Assembly (NCBI RefSeq): GCF_016859125.1
Contig: NZ_CP069338.1
Location: forward strand, 5,457,501 to 5,521,500
Reading direction: 5' to 3'
Origin: Archangium violaceum
GTDB taxonomy: Bacteria > Myxococcota > Myxococcia > Myxococcales > Myxococcaceae
DNA: 64,000 nucleotides
This document shows, piece by piece, positions 43,871 through 53,439 of this stretch (the stretch's first letter is position 1; each line of letters begins with the position of its first letter). Below the pieces are notes generated by a model that saw nothing but the letters and a program-made list of their open reading frames with translations, was not told the DNA's origin and ran no database searches. The translations under genes and the position numbers were made by a program.

Positions 43871-46800
43871 CTACCAGTTGTTGCCGCCGCCGTTCACGAG
43901 GGTGAAGCCACCATTGCTCTGGTTGACGACCTTTCCACTGGGGGCGTTGTTCACCGTCACGTCGGTGAAGGTGCCGCTGCCCCTGGCGGTGGACAGGATC
44001 TGGATGCCGTAGGTCGTGGGGTTGGAGATGGTGATGTTCTGGAAGGAGACGTTGGTGAAGACGCCCCCGTTGTTGCTCTGGATGCTGATGCCCTGGTAGG
44101 TCGGATCGATGATGTCGACGTTCCTGACCGTGATTCCGTTGGTCGGGTTCATGTCGGCGCGCAGCCAGATGGAGCCGAACTGCTGCCCGCCCCAGTAGGT
44201 GCCACCCGTCCGGACGAGCGTCAGGCCATCGACCGTCGCGGACTGCATGGGATAGGGCTGGAACTCGGAGCTGAGGGTCAGACCGGGATAGGTCAGGGTG
44301 TCATAGGCGATGCTGTTCTCGATGCGATTGCCCGTGCCGCCGTAGATGGCGAAGCCCGCGGCGCGCCAGGTGATCTGCACGGTGCAGTTGCGGATGACGT
44401 TGTTGGTGGCCGGGTAGGGGTAGAGGTCGGTCGCGGACCAGATGGCGAAGGCGTCGTCGCCGGTGTTCCGGGCGTGGGAGTTCTCGACCACGCTGTCCCG
44501 GGTGCCGTTGCAGAGGTTGACGGCGTCCGCGCCGGTGTTGCGGAAGCGCACGTTGCTGATGCGCAGGTTCGTCGACTCGGCGTTGCCTCCGACCCAGTAG
44601 CCGCACTGGACGTGCTCGACCCACATGTTCTCGATGACCGTGTTCTTGAAGGCCGAGTTCACCCAGGCCTTGCCGCCCTGGGTGCGCAGACCGTCGGTGT
44701 TGCCGAAGATGGCGAAGTCCCGGAACTGCGCGCCGTCACCGGTGATGATGAAGCCCGTCTGACCCCAGCCCGGGTCCTCCGCCAGGCTGGCGTTGTAGAG
44801 CCGGGTGTACCAGATGCCCGCGCCCTGGATGGGGATGCCCTTGACCTGGTACTTGTTGGTCTGGTCGAAGACGCCCGGCGGGAAGTAGACGCCCTTGTAC
44901 TGCCCGGCCATGGCCGCCCAGATGGCCTGATTGATGGCGTTGTCGTCGGAGATGCCATCGTTGGGCACGGCGGGCGCCCATCCGTGCCCGGGCTCCGTGA
45001 TGTCGATGTAGCCGGCGGGCTTCGCGATGGGGGGACCGACGAGCTCGAGGTCGATGAAGTCGATGGCGTAGTACGCGGCGGTGTCGCCCGAGTCCTTCTG
45101 CAGGCGGACGGTGGCGCCAGCGGGGATGGTGGTGCTCAGCAGCTTGCTGGCCTCGTCGTAGATGCGCCGGGGGGCGCCGCCCGAGGGGCTGTTGGTCTGG
45201 GTGTCATCACCGCCGTAGATCCACGCCTCCTTGGAGGAGAGGGTGAGCGTGGTGAGCTTGCTGCCATTGACGTAGAGGCTCAGCGTCGCCGTGATGCCGC
45301 CGCCGCCGGGCGCGTCGGGGATGCTGTTGCGGACGACGATGGCGTTGGCGACCGCGGTGGTGGTCCACTGCACGTAGTGGCCGGTCGCGCTGAGCACGAC
45401 CGCCTTGCGGCCGGAGGCCTCGCCAGGAATGGTGCCGAGCGCGCGGCTGGGGCCCTGGACCTGGGCGTTGGTCGTCCCGTTCTCGGCCTCGTACTCGATC
45501 CACGGCACGTTGGCGCCGCGGCCGACATGGAAGCTCGAGGCGGAGGTGTTGTTGCCCTCCACGGCCTCGGAGATGGCGTTGGCGGGGTCGACGGTCGCGA
45601 GCAGGGTGTGGTTGCCGTTGGTGGCCGTCCAGGTGCCGCTCAGTGCGACGACGGAGGTCGCGCCCGCGGCGATGGCCGAGGTGGAGACGCCGTTGAGGGT
45701 CGTCGTACCATCGATGACCAGCTTCACTGCGGCGGCGCTACTGGTCGCATCGAGGCCCTGGTTGGCGAGGGTCACCAGGAAGTTGACCGGGGCGCCAGCG
45801 GCGGGGGTGTTCGGGCTCCAGGAGATGCCCCGGACGACCAGGTCCGGACCGGGGAGCTGCGTCACCGTGATGTTCTTGGTGTAGCCGTTGTTGCTGTCGT
45901 TGAGCTCGGCGATGGCGTTGTCCGGGTCCACGAGGGCGGTGATCGCATACGTGCCGTTGGCGCTGGACCAGGCGGCATTGGCCGTCAGGGTCGCGCTCGC
46001 ACCGGCCGCGATGGAGGTCGTGGGGGTCGCGGTAGCGATCTCCTGGTTGTTGACGCGGAAGGAGACCTTGTGGACGCCGCTCGGGCTCGCGGCGGTGCCG
46101 TTGTTCTTGACGACGGCCTCGAGGGTGATGGCCTCGCCCTCCCGCGGAGGATTGTGGGCCGCGGTCCACTGGATGTCGGTCACGAGCAGGTCGGCCTTCT
46201 TCACGGTCGAAGGGGCGACGGTGATGAAGTCCAGGTTGATGTTCGCGCCATCCCCGGCGTCGTACTGGTAGGTCACCTGATTGCCGCCCGCATTCAGATA
46301 GAAGGTCTCGGCCTTGTTGGCCCAGGTGTCCCAGTTGCCGGTCGTGGGCAGGGCGCTCTGCACCAGGCGCGTGCCATTCACGTAGACGGAGATGTTGGAA
46401 TCCGCGAAGCCGTTGCCGTAGCGCAGGCTCACGTCATACCAGCCAGCGCTCGCCACGGAGACGTTGAAGCGGGTGCTCGCCCCCTGGGTCCAGTAGCCCT
46501 CCACGAAGCCCGAGCCGCTGTAGTTGGCGTGGTTGGTGGTCACCGCCGCGCCGCCGCTCAGGGTCGCGGACTCCGCCTCGTATTTGTTGCCGCCCGTGCT
46601 CGCCGAGTACGTGGCGGTGAGGGTCGCAGCCGCCGAGCCCATGGTGTACGTGGTCGAGGCCGCGTAGATGTTGCCGAAGCTCGAGGCGACCCCGCCCGTC
46701 CAGGAATTGAAGACCTGACCCGCGGGTGCGGCGTTGGCCGCGATGTTCACGACCGTGCCGGCCGCGTAGGAGCCGCTTCCCGTGCCGCCGTTGACGGTCA

Positions 46801-47380
46801 GGGCATAGGTCGCCGTTCCGCCGGACGGCGTTCCGAAAATCTGGAGCTCGGCGACCTGCGCGCCCGGGGCGCCACTGTTCGAGGCGAACTGGAGCCGGAG
46901 CTCGCTCACGGTGGCTGTCAGGGGAATGGTCACCTGATTGCCCGTCGCGGGGTTGAAGGTGTAGGTCGCCGCGGCCACCAGGGTGGAGAAGGTGCTCGTG
47001 CTCGCGTTGTGTCCCAGCACCGTGAAGTTCTGGGTTCGGGTGCCCCAGATGCTGTCCGGGTTGAGCTGCACCACGACCGAGCTGATGTTGTGGTTGCCGC
47101 CGAGGTTCACCGTCAGCGTGTTGGGATAGGCGTTGGGTGCCCCTTCCCAGTAGGTGCTCCTGTTGCCGTCGTTCGCGTTCGTCGCGGCGTAGACCTGCGT
47201 ATACGAAGAGGCCGTGATGCTCTTGCCGAGCGCGACGTTCTGGTCCACCGCGGATGCCACGACACCCGGGTCTTCCGCCGGTACGGGCGGCTGGGCCCCG
47301 CAGGCGCTGATGAGCATCTGGAGCGCCAGCAGCGCGGCGCTTCGTGCTCGGGTCCAAACCAGCGTGTTCCTGTTTCTCAC
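43871..47380 (-). CDS. Multidomain GH87-type alpha-1,3-glucanase (mycodextranase), lipoprotein
   Basis: 1169 residues from a GTG with AGGAGG five bases upstream. Signal peptide with lipobox ISAC. Then, in order: an F5/8 discoidin domain (about 45-180), a short beta repeat (about 185-265), a CBM35/6-like module (KYEAESA, about 268-395), two CARDB domains (about 400-505 and 510-620), a second CBM-like module (EYEAENGTTN, about 628-780), and a right-handed beta-helix (about 790-1169). The helix has D952 in GADAV and D975-D976 in TGDDAF; the +23/+24 spacing equals that of the three catalytic aspartates described for the Paenibacillus GH87 enzyme Agl-FH1. It should cut alpha-1,3-glucan of fungal walls or dental-type mutan, fitting a predator. 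Confidence 0.85.
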   Translation of the reverse strand: MRNRNTLVWTRARSAALLALQMLISACGAQPPVPAEDPGVVASAVDQNVALGKSITASSYTQVYAATNANDGNRSTYWEGAPNAYPNTLTVNLGGNHNISSVVVQLNPDSIWGTRTQNFTVLGHNASTSTFSTLVAAATYTFNPATGNQVTIPLTATVSELRLQFASNSGAPGAQVAELQIFGTPSGGTATYALTVNGGTGSGSYAAGTVVNIAANAAPAGQVFNSWTGGVASSFGNIYAASTTYTMGSAAATLTATYSASTGGNKYEAESATLSGGAAVTTNHANYSGSGFVEGYWTQGASTRFNVSVASAGWYDVSLRYGNGFADSNISVYVNGTRLVQSALPTTGNWDTWANKAETFYLNAGGNQVTYQYDAGDGANINLDFITVAPSTVKKADLLVTDIQWTAAHNPPREGEAITLEAVVKNNGTAASPSGVHKVSFRVNNQEIATATPTTSIAAGASATLTANAAWSSANGTYAITALVDPDNAIAELNDSNNGYTKNITVTQLPGPDLVVRGISWSPNTPAAGAPVNFLVTLANQGLDATSSAAAVKLVIDGTTTLNGVSTSAIAAGATSVVALSGTWTATNGNHTLLATVDPANAISEAVEGNNTSASSFHVGRGANVPWIEYEAENGTTNAQVQGPSRALGTIPGEASGRKAVVLSATGHYVQWTTTAVANAIVVRNSIPDAPGGGGITATLSLYVNGSKLTTLTLSSKEAWIYGGDDTQTNSPSGGAPRRIYDEASKLLSTTIPAGATVRLQKDSGDTAAYYAIDFIDLELVGPPIAKPAGYIDITEPGHGWAPAVPNDGISDDNAINQAIWAAMAGQYKGVYFPPGVFDQTNKYQVKGIPIQGAGIWYTRLYNASLAEDPGWGQTGFIITGDGAQFRDFAIFGNTDGLRTQGGKAWVNSAFKNTVIENMWVEHVQCGYWVGGNAESTNLRISNVRFRNTGADAVNLCNGTRDSVVENSHARNTGDDAFAIWSATDLYPYPATNNVIRNCTVQITWRAAGFAIYGGTGNRIENSIAYDTLTYPGLTLSSEFQPYPMQSATVDGLTLVRTGGTYWGGQQFGSIWLRADMNPTNGITVRNVDIIDPTYQGISIQSNNGGVFTNVSFQNITISNPTTYGIQILSTARGSGTFTDVTVNNAPSGKVVNQSNGGFTLVNGGGNNW

Positions 47381-48017
47381 TCCTGCCTCCTGTTGATGAA
47401 GCGGTTCGAGCCAAGAGCCGCGTGACGGTTCAATCGGGTCACATGTCTCTTGAACGGGCACAGCCCGGCCACCCAGAGGGGGCAGTCGGGCCTGGTGGGG
47501 TGGATGAACCTGAAAGGGAGCGTGGCGCAGGGCGTCGAACCTGCCCGGCGACGAGCGACCCACGCTCCGTCATTCCTCGGTGTGAATGACGGCCGTGACG
47601 TTTGTCATAAGGCCATGAAATCCGTCAAGAAGAGAAAATCCAGATATCCCCCGGATGGGGGATGTGGCTCCTGTGTTGACGTGAAGAAGTGAACAGGTGC
47701 TGTGCATCCCAAGAGGAAAGGGCCTGTCCTGGCGGTCTCCGAGAAGACGATGGGCGGTCAAAGGCAATCATGCTGCCGTGGGCGTGAGGGCCTCGTATTC
47801 GCCTGGCGGCATCATCCTGGTTTCCGTCTCATTGGATGTGTATGTCTTCACCCGGGGCTTCGCACCCTGACTCCTGGTTCATTGGGGCTCCTCTGTCCGT
47901 GCGAGGGCGGGGGCGCGAGTGGGCGAGCTCCGGAAATGTTCCGCGCCGCGGGGTGTTGGGGGCCCGCCGTTTCCGTCCTCCGGGCCCGGGCTCCTCCGGG
48001 TCGAAAGCGAGTCCTTC
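47381..48017. other. 637-bp intergenic region with two dyads
   Basis: Divergent gap between the GH87 and M28 genes. No gene is supported. It contains a perfect 8-bp dyad CGTCATTC/GAATGACG with an 8-bp spacer (47568-47591), an A+T-rich stretch around 47600-47645, and a perfect 7-bp dyad ATCCCCC/GGGGGAT with a 4-bp spacer (47646-47663). These may be control sites for either gene. Confidence 0.5.
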
Positions 48018-49649
48018 ATGTCCTGTCGTTCCCGCGCCTCTCTGTTCGCCGCGCTCGCCCTCCTGTCCGGGCCCGCCGCCCGCGCCAATGCGCCCTCCCC
48101 GGACGGAGCGAGCTGGTGGAAGCACGTGGAGTTCCTCGCCAGTGATGCGCTGAAGGGGCGTGAGACGGGGAGCGAGGGCTACCAGAAGGCCGCTGCCTAT
48201 GTCGCCGAGCAGCTCGCCGCCGCTGGGGTGAAGCCGGGGGCTGGCGAGGGCTACCTCCAGGAGGTGTCCCTGGTGTCGCGCCGGCTGGTGGAGGAGCGCT
48301 CGCGCCTGGCGCTGGTTCGGGGCGGCAAGGAGACGCCGCTCGTCCTGGGCGAGGACGCCATCATCTCCTCCCGCATGGGCGAGCCGGGCACGGTCGACGC
48401 GCCCCTGGTGTTCGTGGGCTACGGGCTCTCCATCCCCGAGGCGGGGCACGATGACCTCGCGGGCGTGGAGCTCCAGGGGAAGATCGCGGTCGTCCTCCAG
48501 GGCGGGCCCGAGAAGATCTCCGGCGCGCTGCGCGCCCACCATGGCTCCTCGAGCGAGCGGGTGAAGGCGCTGAAGAAGGCGGGGGCGGTGGGCATCGTTC
48601 ACGTGCAGAACCCCAAGCTCGTGGAGGTCCCCTGGGAGCGCGTGGCTGGGGCGCGCAAGATGCCCTCGATGATGTTCGCCGACTCCGCCCTCAACGATGA
48701 TCAGGGATTGAAGGTGGGCGTCGTCATCAACACGGCGCGCGCCCAGAAGCTGTTCGCGGGCGCTCCGCACTCCTTCGAATCCCTGGTCGCCCTGGCCAAC
48801 GCGGACAAGCCGCTGCCGAAGTTCGAGCTGCCCGCGCGCCTGAAGGCCACGGTCGCCTTCGAGACCGCGCCGGTGAAGTCCGCCAACGTGGTGGGTGTGC
48901 TGCCGGGGAGCGATCCCCAGCTCGCGGGCGAGTACGTGGTCCTCTCCGCGCACCTGGACCACGTGGGCGTGGGAGCGCCGGTGAAGGGGGACCGCATCTA
49001 CAACGGCGCCATGGACAACGCCTCGGGCGTGGCGGCGGTGCTCGAGGTGGCGCGGGCGCTCCAGGCCTCGGAGACGAAGCCGAAGCGCTCGGTGCTCTTC
49101 GCCCTGGTGACGGGCGAGGAGAAGGGACTGCTGGGCGCGAAGTACTTCGCGGCCCGTCCCACCGTGCCGGCGCGCGGGCTGGTGGCGGACCTCAACCTGG
49201 ACATGTTCCTGCCCCTCATGCCCCTCACCCACGTGGTGGCGTATGGGCAGGAGGAGTCCACCCTGGGCGAGACGCTGAAGCAGGTGGCGGGAGCGCATGG
49301 CGTGAAGGTGCAGCCGGACCCGCAGCCCAACCGCATGGGCTTCGTGCGCAGCGACCAGTACGCCTTCATCCGCGAGGGCGTGCCGGCCATGGCCTTCAAG
49401 TTCGGCTTCGAGCCGGGCTCCAAGGAGGAGCAGCTCCAGAAGCAGTGGTACCGCGAGCGCTACCACGCGCCATCGGATGACCTCGCCCAGCCGGTGAACA
49501 AGGAGGGCGCGGCGAAGTTCGTCCGGATGCTCGCCGACCTCGCCCGCACCGTGGCGGACGCCCCCGAGCGCCCGCGCTGGAACGAGAGCAGCTTCTTCCG
49601 CCGGTTCGCCGCGACGGCGGAGCAGGGCGGCGCGGGCTCGCGGCCGTAG
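48018..49649 (+). CDS. Secreted M28-family zinc aminopeptidase
   Basis: 543 residues from ATG; signal peptide with cleavage near AARANA. A PA-like insert (about 120-290, containing GKIAVVLQGGP) precedes the peptidase domain. Zinc ligands and catalytic residues are visible in SAHLDHVG, AMDNASGVAAV, TGEEKGLLGAKYF, LNLDMF and RYHAPSDD. The enzyme removes N-terminal amino acids from peptides outside the cytoplasm. This fits nutrient scavenging by a proteolytic predator. Monocistronic. Confidence 0.95.
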   Translation: MSCRSRASLFAALALLSGPAARANAPSPDGASWWKHVEFLASDALKGRETGSEGYQKAAAYVAEQLAAAGVKPGAGEGYLQEVSLVSRRLVEERSRLALVRGGKETPLVLGEDAIISSRMGEPGTVDAPLVFVGYGLSIPEAGHDDLAGVELQGKIAVVLQGGPEKISGALRAHHGSSSERVKALKKAGAVGIVHVQNPKLVEVPWERVAGARKMPSMMFADSALNDDQGLKVGVVINTARAQKLFAGAPHSFESLVALANADKPLPKFELPARLKATVAFETAPVKSANVVGVLPGSDPQLAGEYVVLSAHLDHVGVGAPVKGDRIYNGAMDNASGVAAVLEVARALQASETKPKRSVLFALVTGEEKGLLGAKYFAARPTVPARGLVADLNLDMFLPLMPLTHVVAYGQEESTLGETLKQVAGAHGVKVQPDPQPNRMGFVRSDQYAFIREGVPAMAFKFGFEPGSKEEQLQKQWYRERYHAPSDDLAQPVNKEGAAKFVRMLADLARTVADAPERPRWNESSFFRRFAATAEQGGAGSRP

Positions 49650-49839
49650 CCCCGAGCGCCGTGCCTGTGACAGTCGTGATGGAGGGGAGCCTCGGCTCCC
49701 CGTGCGCCGGAAAATGGTCTCGCGTGGTCCCGGAATTACAGAATCAGTTTGAAAAAGCCGCTCATTGTGTAATGTGCCGCGTGCGCTCGCGTATCCGAGC
49801 CGGCGGACGAGCGGCATTCATCCGGGAGAGGGGAGACTC

Positions 49840-50985
49840 ATGAGCAGGACGATTCGGTTGTCTTTGTTGATGGCGGGCGTGGTGACCGTTTCGAGCGGGT
49901 GTGGTGGCGCGGAAGCGCCGGCCGCAGGGGTGGTGGGGTCCTCCGAGGCGCAGGCGCTCAGCTCCGCCTACTGGACCAGGAACGCGAACATGTATGACGC
50001 GCGCAACCTGCACACGGCGACGTTGCTCGAGTCGGGCCTGGTGCTGGTGGCGGGCGGCACGACGGGCTCGGGCGTCATCTCCCGGAGCGCCGAGCTGTAC
50101 AACCCCTACACGGATTCGTGGAGCTCCACGGGCTCCCTGAACGCGCCGCACCAGAACTTCAGCGCCGTGCGGCTCGACTCGGGCCTGGTGCTGGCGACGG
50201 GTGGCCAGGATGGGAGCGGTGCTCCCTACTCCAGCGCCGCGGAGCTGTACGACCCGGACACCGGCAGGTGGAGCCTCACGGCCAACATGGGGGTGCCGCG
50301 CGCCTTCCACACCTCCACGCTGCTCGGCTCGGGCAAGGTGCTGGTGACGGGCGGCATGACGCCGGTCGGGGACGCGTCCCGCAGCACGGAGCTGTATGAC
50401 CCGGCCACCGGCACGTGGACGCCCGCGGGCTCCATGTCCACCGAGCGCTTCTTCCATGCCGCGACGCAGCTCTACTCGGGCGAGGTGATGCTGACGGGCG
50501 GGCTGCCCCTCATGTCCAACCAGGTGGACGTGTACAACCCGGCCACCAACACGTGGCGCCAGGTGCAGCCCCTTCCCACCCTGCGCCAGTCCCACACCGC
50601 GACACGGCTCTACTCGGGTTACGTGATGGTGGTGGGCGGCCAGGATGTCAGCAACAACGTGCTGAGCTCGGTGGACGTGTACGACCCGTACAACGACCAG
50701 TGGTTCTCCGCCCCGCCGATGAACCGGCCGCGCCGGGGCCACACCGCGACCCTGCTCTACTCGGGCGCGTTGATGGTGACGGGCGGATCCGACGAGTCCG
50801 GTCCCCTGGCCAGCACCGAGGTGTATGACCCGCAGTACAACCGGTGGTTCCTGATCGACTACATGCCCCAGGCGCGCATCGGTCATACCGCCACGCTGCT
50901 GGATACGGGGGAGGTGGTGGTGACGGGCGGGACGACCACCTCGGGCAACCTGCTCGCGACCACCGTGCGATTCACGCAGCAGTAG
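49840..50985 (+). CDS. Kelch-repeat lipoprotein
   Basis: 381 residues from ATG after a GGGAGAGGGGAG ribosome site. Signal peptide with SSGCGG lipobox. Residues about 45-381 are seven kelch-like repeats of roughly 47 residues, each with the pattern HTATLL.SG.V.V.GG followed by a SAELYDP..W element, forming a closed beta-propeller. Many myxobacterial surface lipoproteins carry such propellers as adhesion or binding modules; no ligand can be assigned. Confidence 0.9.
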   Translation: MSRTIRLSLLMAGVVTVSSGCGGAEAPAAGVVGSSEAQALSSAYWTRNANMYDARNLHTATLLESGLVLVAGGTTGSGVISRSAELYNPYTDSWSSTGSLNAPHQNFSAVRLDSGLVLATGGQDGSGAPYSSAAELYDPDTGRWSLTANMGVPRAFHTSTLLGSGKVLVTGGMTPVGDASRSTELYDPATGTWTPAGSMSTERFFHAATQLYSGEVMLTGGLPLMSNQVDVYNPATNTWRQVQPLPTLRQSHTATRLYSGYVMVVGGQDVSNNVLSSVDVYDPYNDQWFSAPPMNRPRRGHTATLLYSGALMVTGGSDESGPLASTEVYDPQYNRWFLIDYMPQARIGHTATLLDTGEVVVTGGTTTSGNLLATTVRFTQQ

Positions 50986-51073
50986 GAGCACCAGCCGCTC
51001 CCTCGTTGGCCAGCCTCGCCGCGAGCCAGGGTGCGGGTCTGCGTTCCCGGGGTGGGGTGCACAACTTCACTCC

Positions 51074-52171
51074 ATGATCGCGACACAGGCTCTGCACGAG
51101 GCCGGCCAGCGTCTCTGGCTGGATAGCATCACCCGCGAGTTGCTCGATTCGGGTCGGTTGGAGCACTACATCACCGACCTGTTCGTCACCGGGCTCACCT
51201 CCAATCCCACCCTCTTCGACCACGCCATCCGCCGCAGCCGCGACTATGACGCCTCCATCGCCAGGGAGGCGGCGAATGGCTTGAGCCCCGAGCTGCTCTT
51301 CTTCCGGGTGGCGTTGGAGGACCTCTCGCGAGCGGCGGAGCTCTTCCTGCCCATCCACCAGCGCACCCGGGGCCAGGACGGCTGGGTGTCGTTGGAGGTC
51401 TCTCCGCTCCTGGCCTTCCAGCAGCCGGAGCTGACCGTGGAGCAGGCGACCATGCTGCACGCGGAGGCGGGTCTGCCCAACCTCTTCGTCAAGATTCCCG
51501 GGACGCCCATGGGGCTGCGCGCCATCGAGGAGGCCATCTTCGCGGGGGTCCCCGTCAACGTGACGCTCCTCTTCTCGACGGAGCAGTACCTGGCGGCCGC
51601 GGACGCGTACATGAAGGGCATCGAGCGGCGGTTGGAGGCGGGGGAGTCACCCGAGGTGCCGTCCGTGGCCTCGCTCTTCATCAGCCGGTGGGACAAGGCC
51701 GTGGCGGGCCAGGTCCCCGAGTCGCTGCGCAACCGGCTGGGCATCGCGGTGGGCGAGCGCACCTACCGGGCCTACTGCGAGCTGCGCGAGAGCGCGCGCG
51801 TCCGCCGGCTGGTGTCCGAGGGGGCCTCGATGCAGACGCTGCTGTGGGCGAGCACCGGCACGAAGGATCCCACCGCGCGGGACACCCTCTACGTGGAGGC
51901 GCTCGCCGCCGCGGACACCATCAACACGATGCCGGAGCCCACCCTGCTGGCCTTCGCGGACCACGGACGGGTGGGGCCGTTGCTGACGCGCGAGGAGTGG
52001 GAGAGCGACGAGGTGCTGGAGGAGTTCAGGACGGCCGGTGTGGAGTTGGACGGCCTGGCCACGCAGCTCCAGCGCGAGGGCGCGGACTCCTTCGTGAAGT
52101 CGTGGAACAGCCTCATGGTGTGCATCGCCGAGAAGAGCGAGGAAGTGGGGGCGGCGCACCCCGACATGTGA
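51074..52171 (+). CDS. tal: Transaldolase
   Basis: 365 residues, the longer class found in actinobacteria, cyanobacteria and myxobacteria. TSNPTLFDHAI (42-52), the Schiff-base K140 in LFVKIPGT, and NVTLLFS are characteristic. It moves a dihydroxyacetone unit between sedoheptulose-7-phosphate and glyceraldehyde-3-phosphate in the pentose phosphate pathway. rpiA follows after 15 bp, so the two form an operon of the non-oxidative branch. Confidence 0.95.
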   Translation: MIATQALHEAGQRLWLDSITRELLDSGRLEHYITDLFVTGLTSNPTLFDHAIRRSRDYDASIAREAANGLSPELLFFRVALEDLSRAAELFLPIHQRTRGQDGWVSLEVSPLLAFQQPELTVEQATMLHAEAGLPNLFVKIPGTPMGLRAIEEAIFAGVPVNVTLLFSTEQYLAAADAYMKGIERRLEAGESPEVPSVASLFISRWDKAVAGQVPESLRNRLGIAVGERTYRAYCELRESARVRRLVSEGASMQTLLWASTGTKDPTARDTLYVEALAAADTINTMPEPTLLAFADHGRVGPLLTREEWESDEVLEEFRTAGVELDGLATQLQREGADSFVKSWNSLMVCIAEKSEEVGAAHPDM

Positions 52172-52186
52172 TGAGGTCCGGCCTCC

Positions 52187-52894
52187 ATGTCCGCACCCGC
52201 CGAGAGTGACGCCGTCCGTTTCAAGCGACTGGCCGCCGAGCGTGCCGTGGACTCCATCCAGCCGGGCATGGTGGTGGGGCTCGGCTCGGGCAGCACCTCG
52301 GCGCTCGTGGTGCGTCGGCTGGCAGCCCTGCGTGGCGAGGGACGGCTGATGGACGTGGTGGGCGTCCCCACGTCGGTGGAGACGGAGCAGCTGGCGCGCT
52401 CGTTGGGCGTGCCCCTCACCACGCTGGAAGAGCATCCGGTGTTGGACCTCACCCTCGACGGAGCGGACGAGGTGGAGCCGGAGCTGCGTCTCATCAAGGG
52501 CGGGGGCGGGGCGTTGATGCGCGAGAAGATCGTCGCCCAGGCGAGCCAGCGGGTGCTCATCGTGGTGGACGCGAGCAAGTTGTCGCCCCGGTTGGGAACG
52601 AACTGGCCGGTGCCGGTGGAGGTGTTGCCCTTCGGCTGGCGTTCGCAGGCCCTCTTCCTGGAGAAGCTGGGTGCGCGCATCACCCGGCGGGAGGGACGGG
52701 ACGGCACGCCCTTTCGGACGGATCAGGGCAATCTCATCCTCGATTGTGCCTTCGGTCCCATCGAGCATCCGGAGGAACTGGCTTCGAGGCTGGATGCGCG
52801 GGCCGGCATCGTGGCGCATGGCCTGTTCATCGGCCTGACCTCCGAGTTGGTGGTGGCGGGTCCTGGGGGCGTGGAGCACCGCCGACCGACTTGA
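52187..52894 (+). CDS. rpiA: Ribose-5-phosphate isomerase A
   Basis: 235 residues. GLGSGST (31-37), DGADE (91-95) and KGGGGAL with K104 followed by E113 are the phosphate-binding and catalytic segments of RpiA. It interconverts ribose-5-phosphate and ribulose-5-phosphate. In operon with tal. Its TGA stop is part of a TTGA overlap with the AraC-like frame that follows. Confidence 0.97.
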   Translation: MSAPAESDAVRFKRLAAERAVDSIQPGMVVGLGSGSTSALVVRRLAALRGEGRLMDVVGVPTSVETEQLARSLGVPLTTLEEHPVLDLTLDGADEVEPELRLIKGGGGALMREKIVAQASQRVLIVVDASKLSPRLGTNWPVPVEVLPFGWRSQALFLEKLGARITRREGRDGTPFRTDQGNLILDCAFGPIEHPEELASRLDARAGIVAHGLFIGLTSELVVAGPGGVEHRRPT

Positions 52895-53436
52895 GCGGGC
52901 GGTCGCCGTGGCGCTCCCCTGCCTGGCTGTTCCCTCCCCTGCATCGCTTCTTCGGTACGGAGGAGCTCGACTTCGGCCGCGCCGGGAATGGCCTGTCATT
53001 CGACGCGGGGTGGATGGAGGCCCGGCTGACCACCGCGGACCCACGCCTGCTCGCCACGGCCGAGCGGTTCGCCGACTCGGCGTTGCGCGCGAGGGCCTCG
53101 GCCGGGGACTTCCCCTCCACCGTGGCCGCGCGCATCGCGGAGGCTCTCGAGTCCGGGGCGGGCGCGGAGGACATCGCCGCCCGGCTGCACATGAGCAAGC
53201 GCACACTCCAGCGCAGGCTCGAGGAGGGGGGCCTGTCCTTCCAGGAGTTGTTGGACCGGGTGCGCGCGGAGAAGGCGCGGACGCTCATCCGCGACGAGCG
53301 CCTCGAGCTGGCCGACGTGGCCTTCCGGCTGGGCTTCTCGGACGTGAGCAGCTTCAGCCGCTCGTTCCGGCGCTGGACGGGTGTGTCCCCCGGCCGCTAC
53401 CGGTTGCTGAAGAAGCCTCCTCCCCTCGAGCCTTGA
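52891..53436 (+). CDS. AraC-family regulator, N-terminally truncated
   Basis: 181 residues if translation starts at the TTG that overlaps the rpiA stop; no ATG or GTG fits better. The C-terminal AraC DNA-binding domain is complete (helix-turn-helix [19 protein letters not shown] and [25 protein letters not shown]). Only about 60 residues of the preceding ligand-binding domain remain ([20 protein letters not shown] and the following ADPRLL), the end of an Arabinose_bd/OruR-type domain that normally needs about 180 more residues. It is either a remnant fused behind rpiA or a small constitutive regulator made by coupling. Confidence 0.6.
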   Translation: MSGRSPWRSPAWLFPPLHRFFGTEELDFGRAGNGLSFDAGWMEARLTTADPRLLATAERFADSALRARASAGDFPSTVAARIAEALESGAGAEDIAARLHMSKRTLQRRLEEGGLSFQELLDRVRAEKARTLIRDERLELADVAFRLGFSDVSSFSRSFRRWTGVSPGRYRLLKKPPPLEP

Positions 53437-53439
53437 GGC

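Noticed and set aside
44474-47425. 983-codon frame opposite the GH87 gene
   Set aside because: A GC-bias shadow: low-complexity Arg/Gly/Val sequence without domains, while the minus strand has full domain structure.
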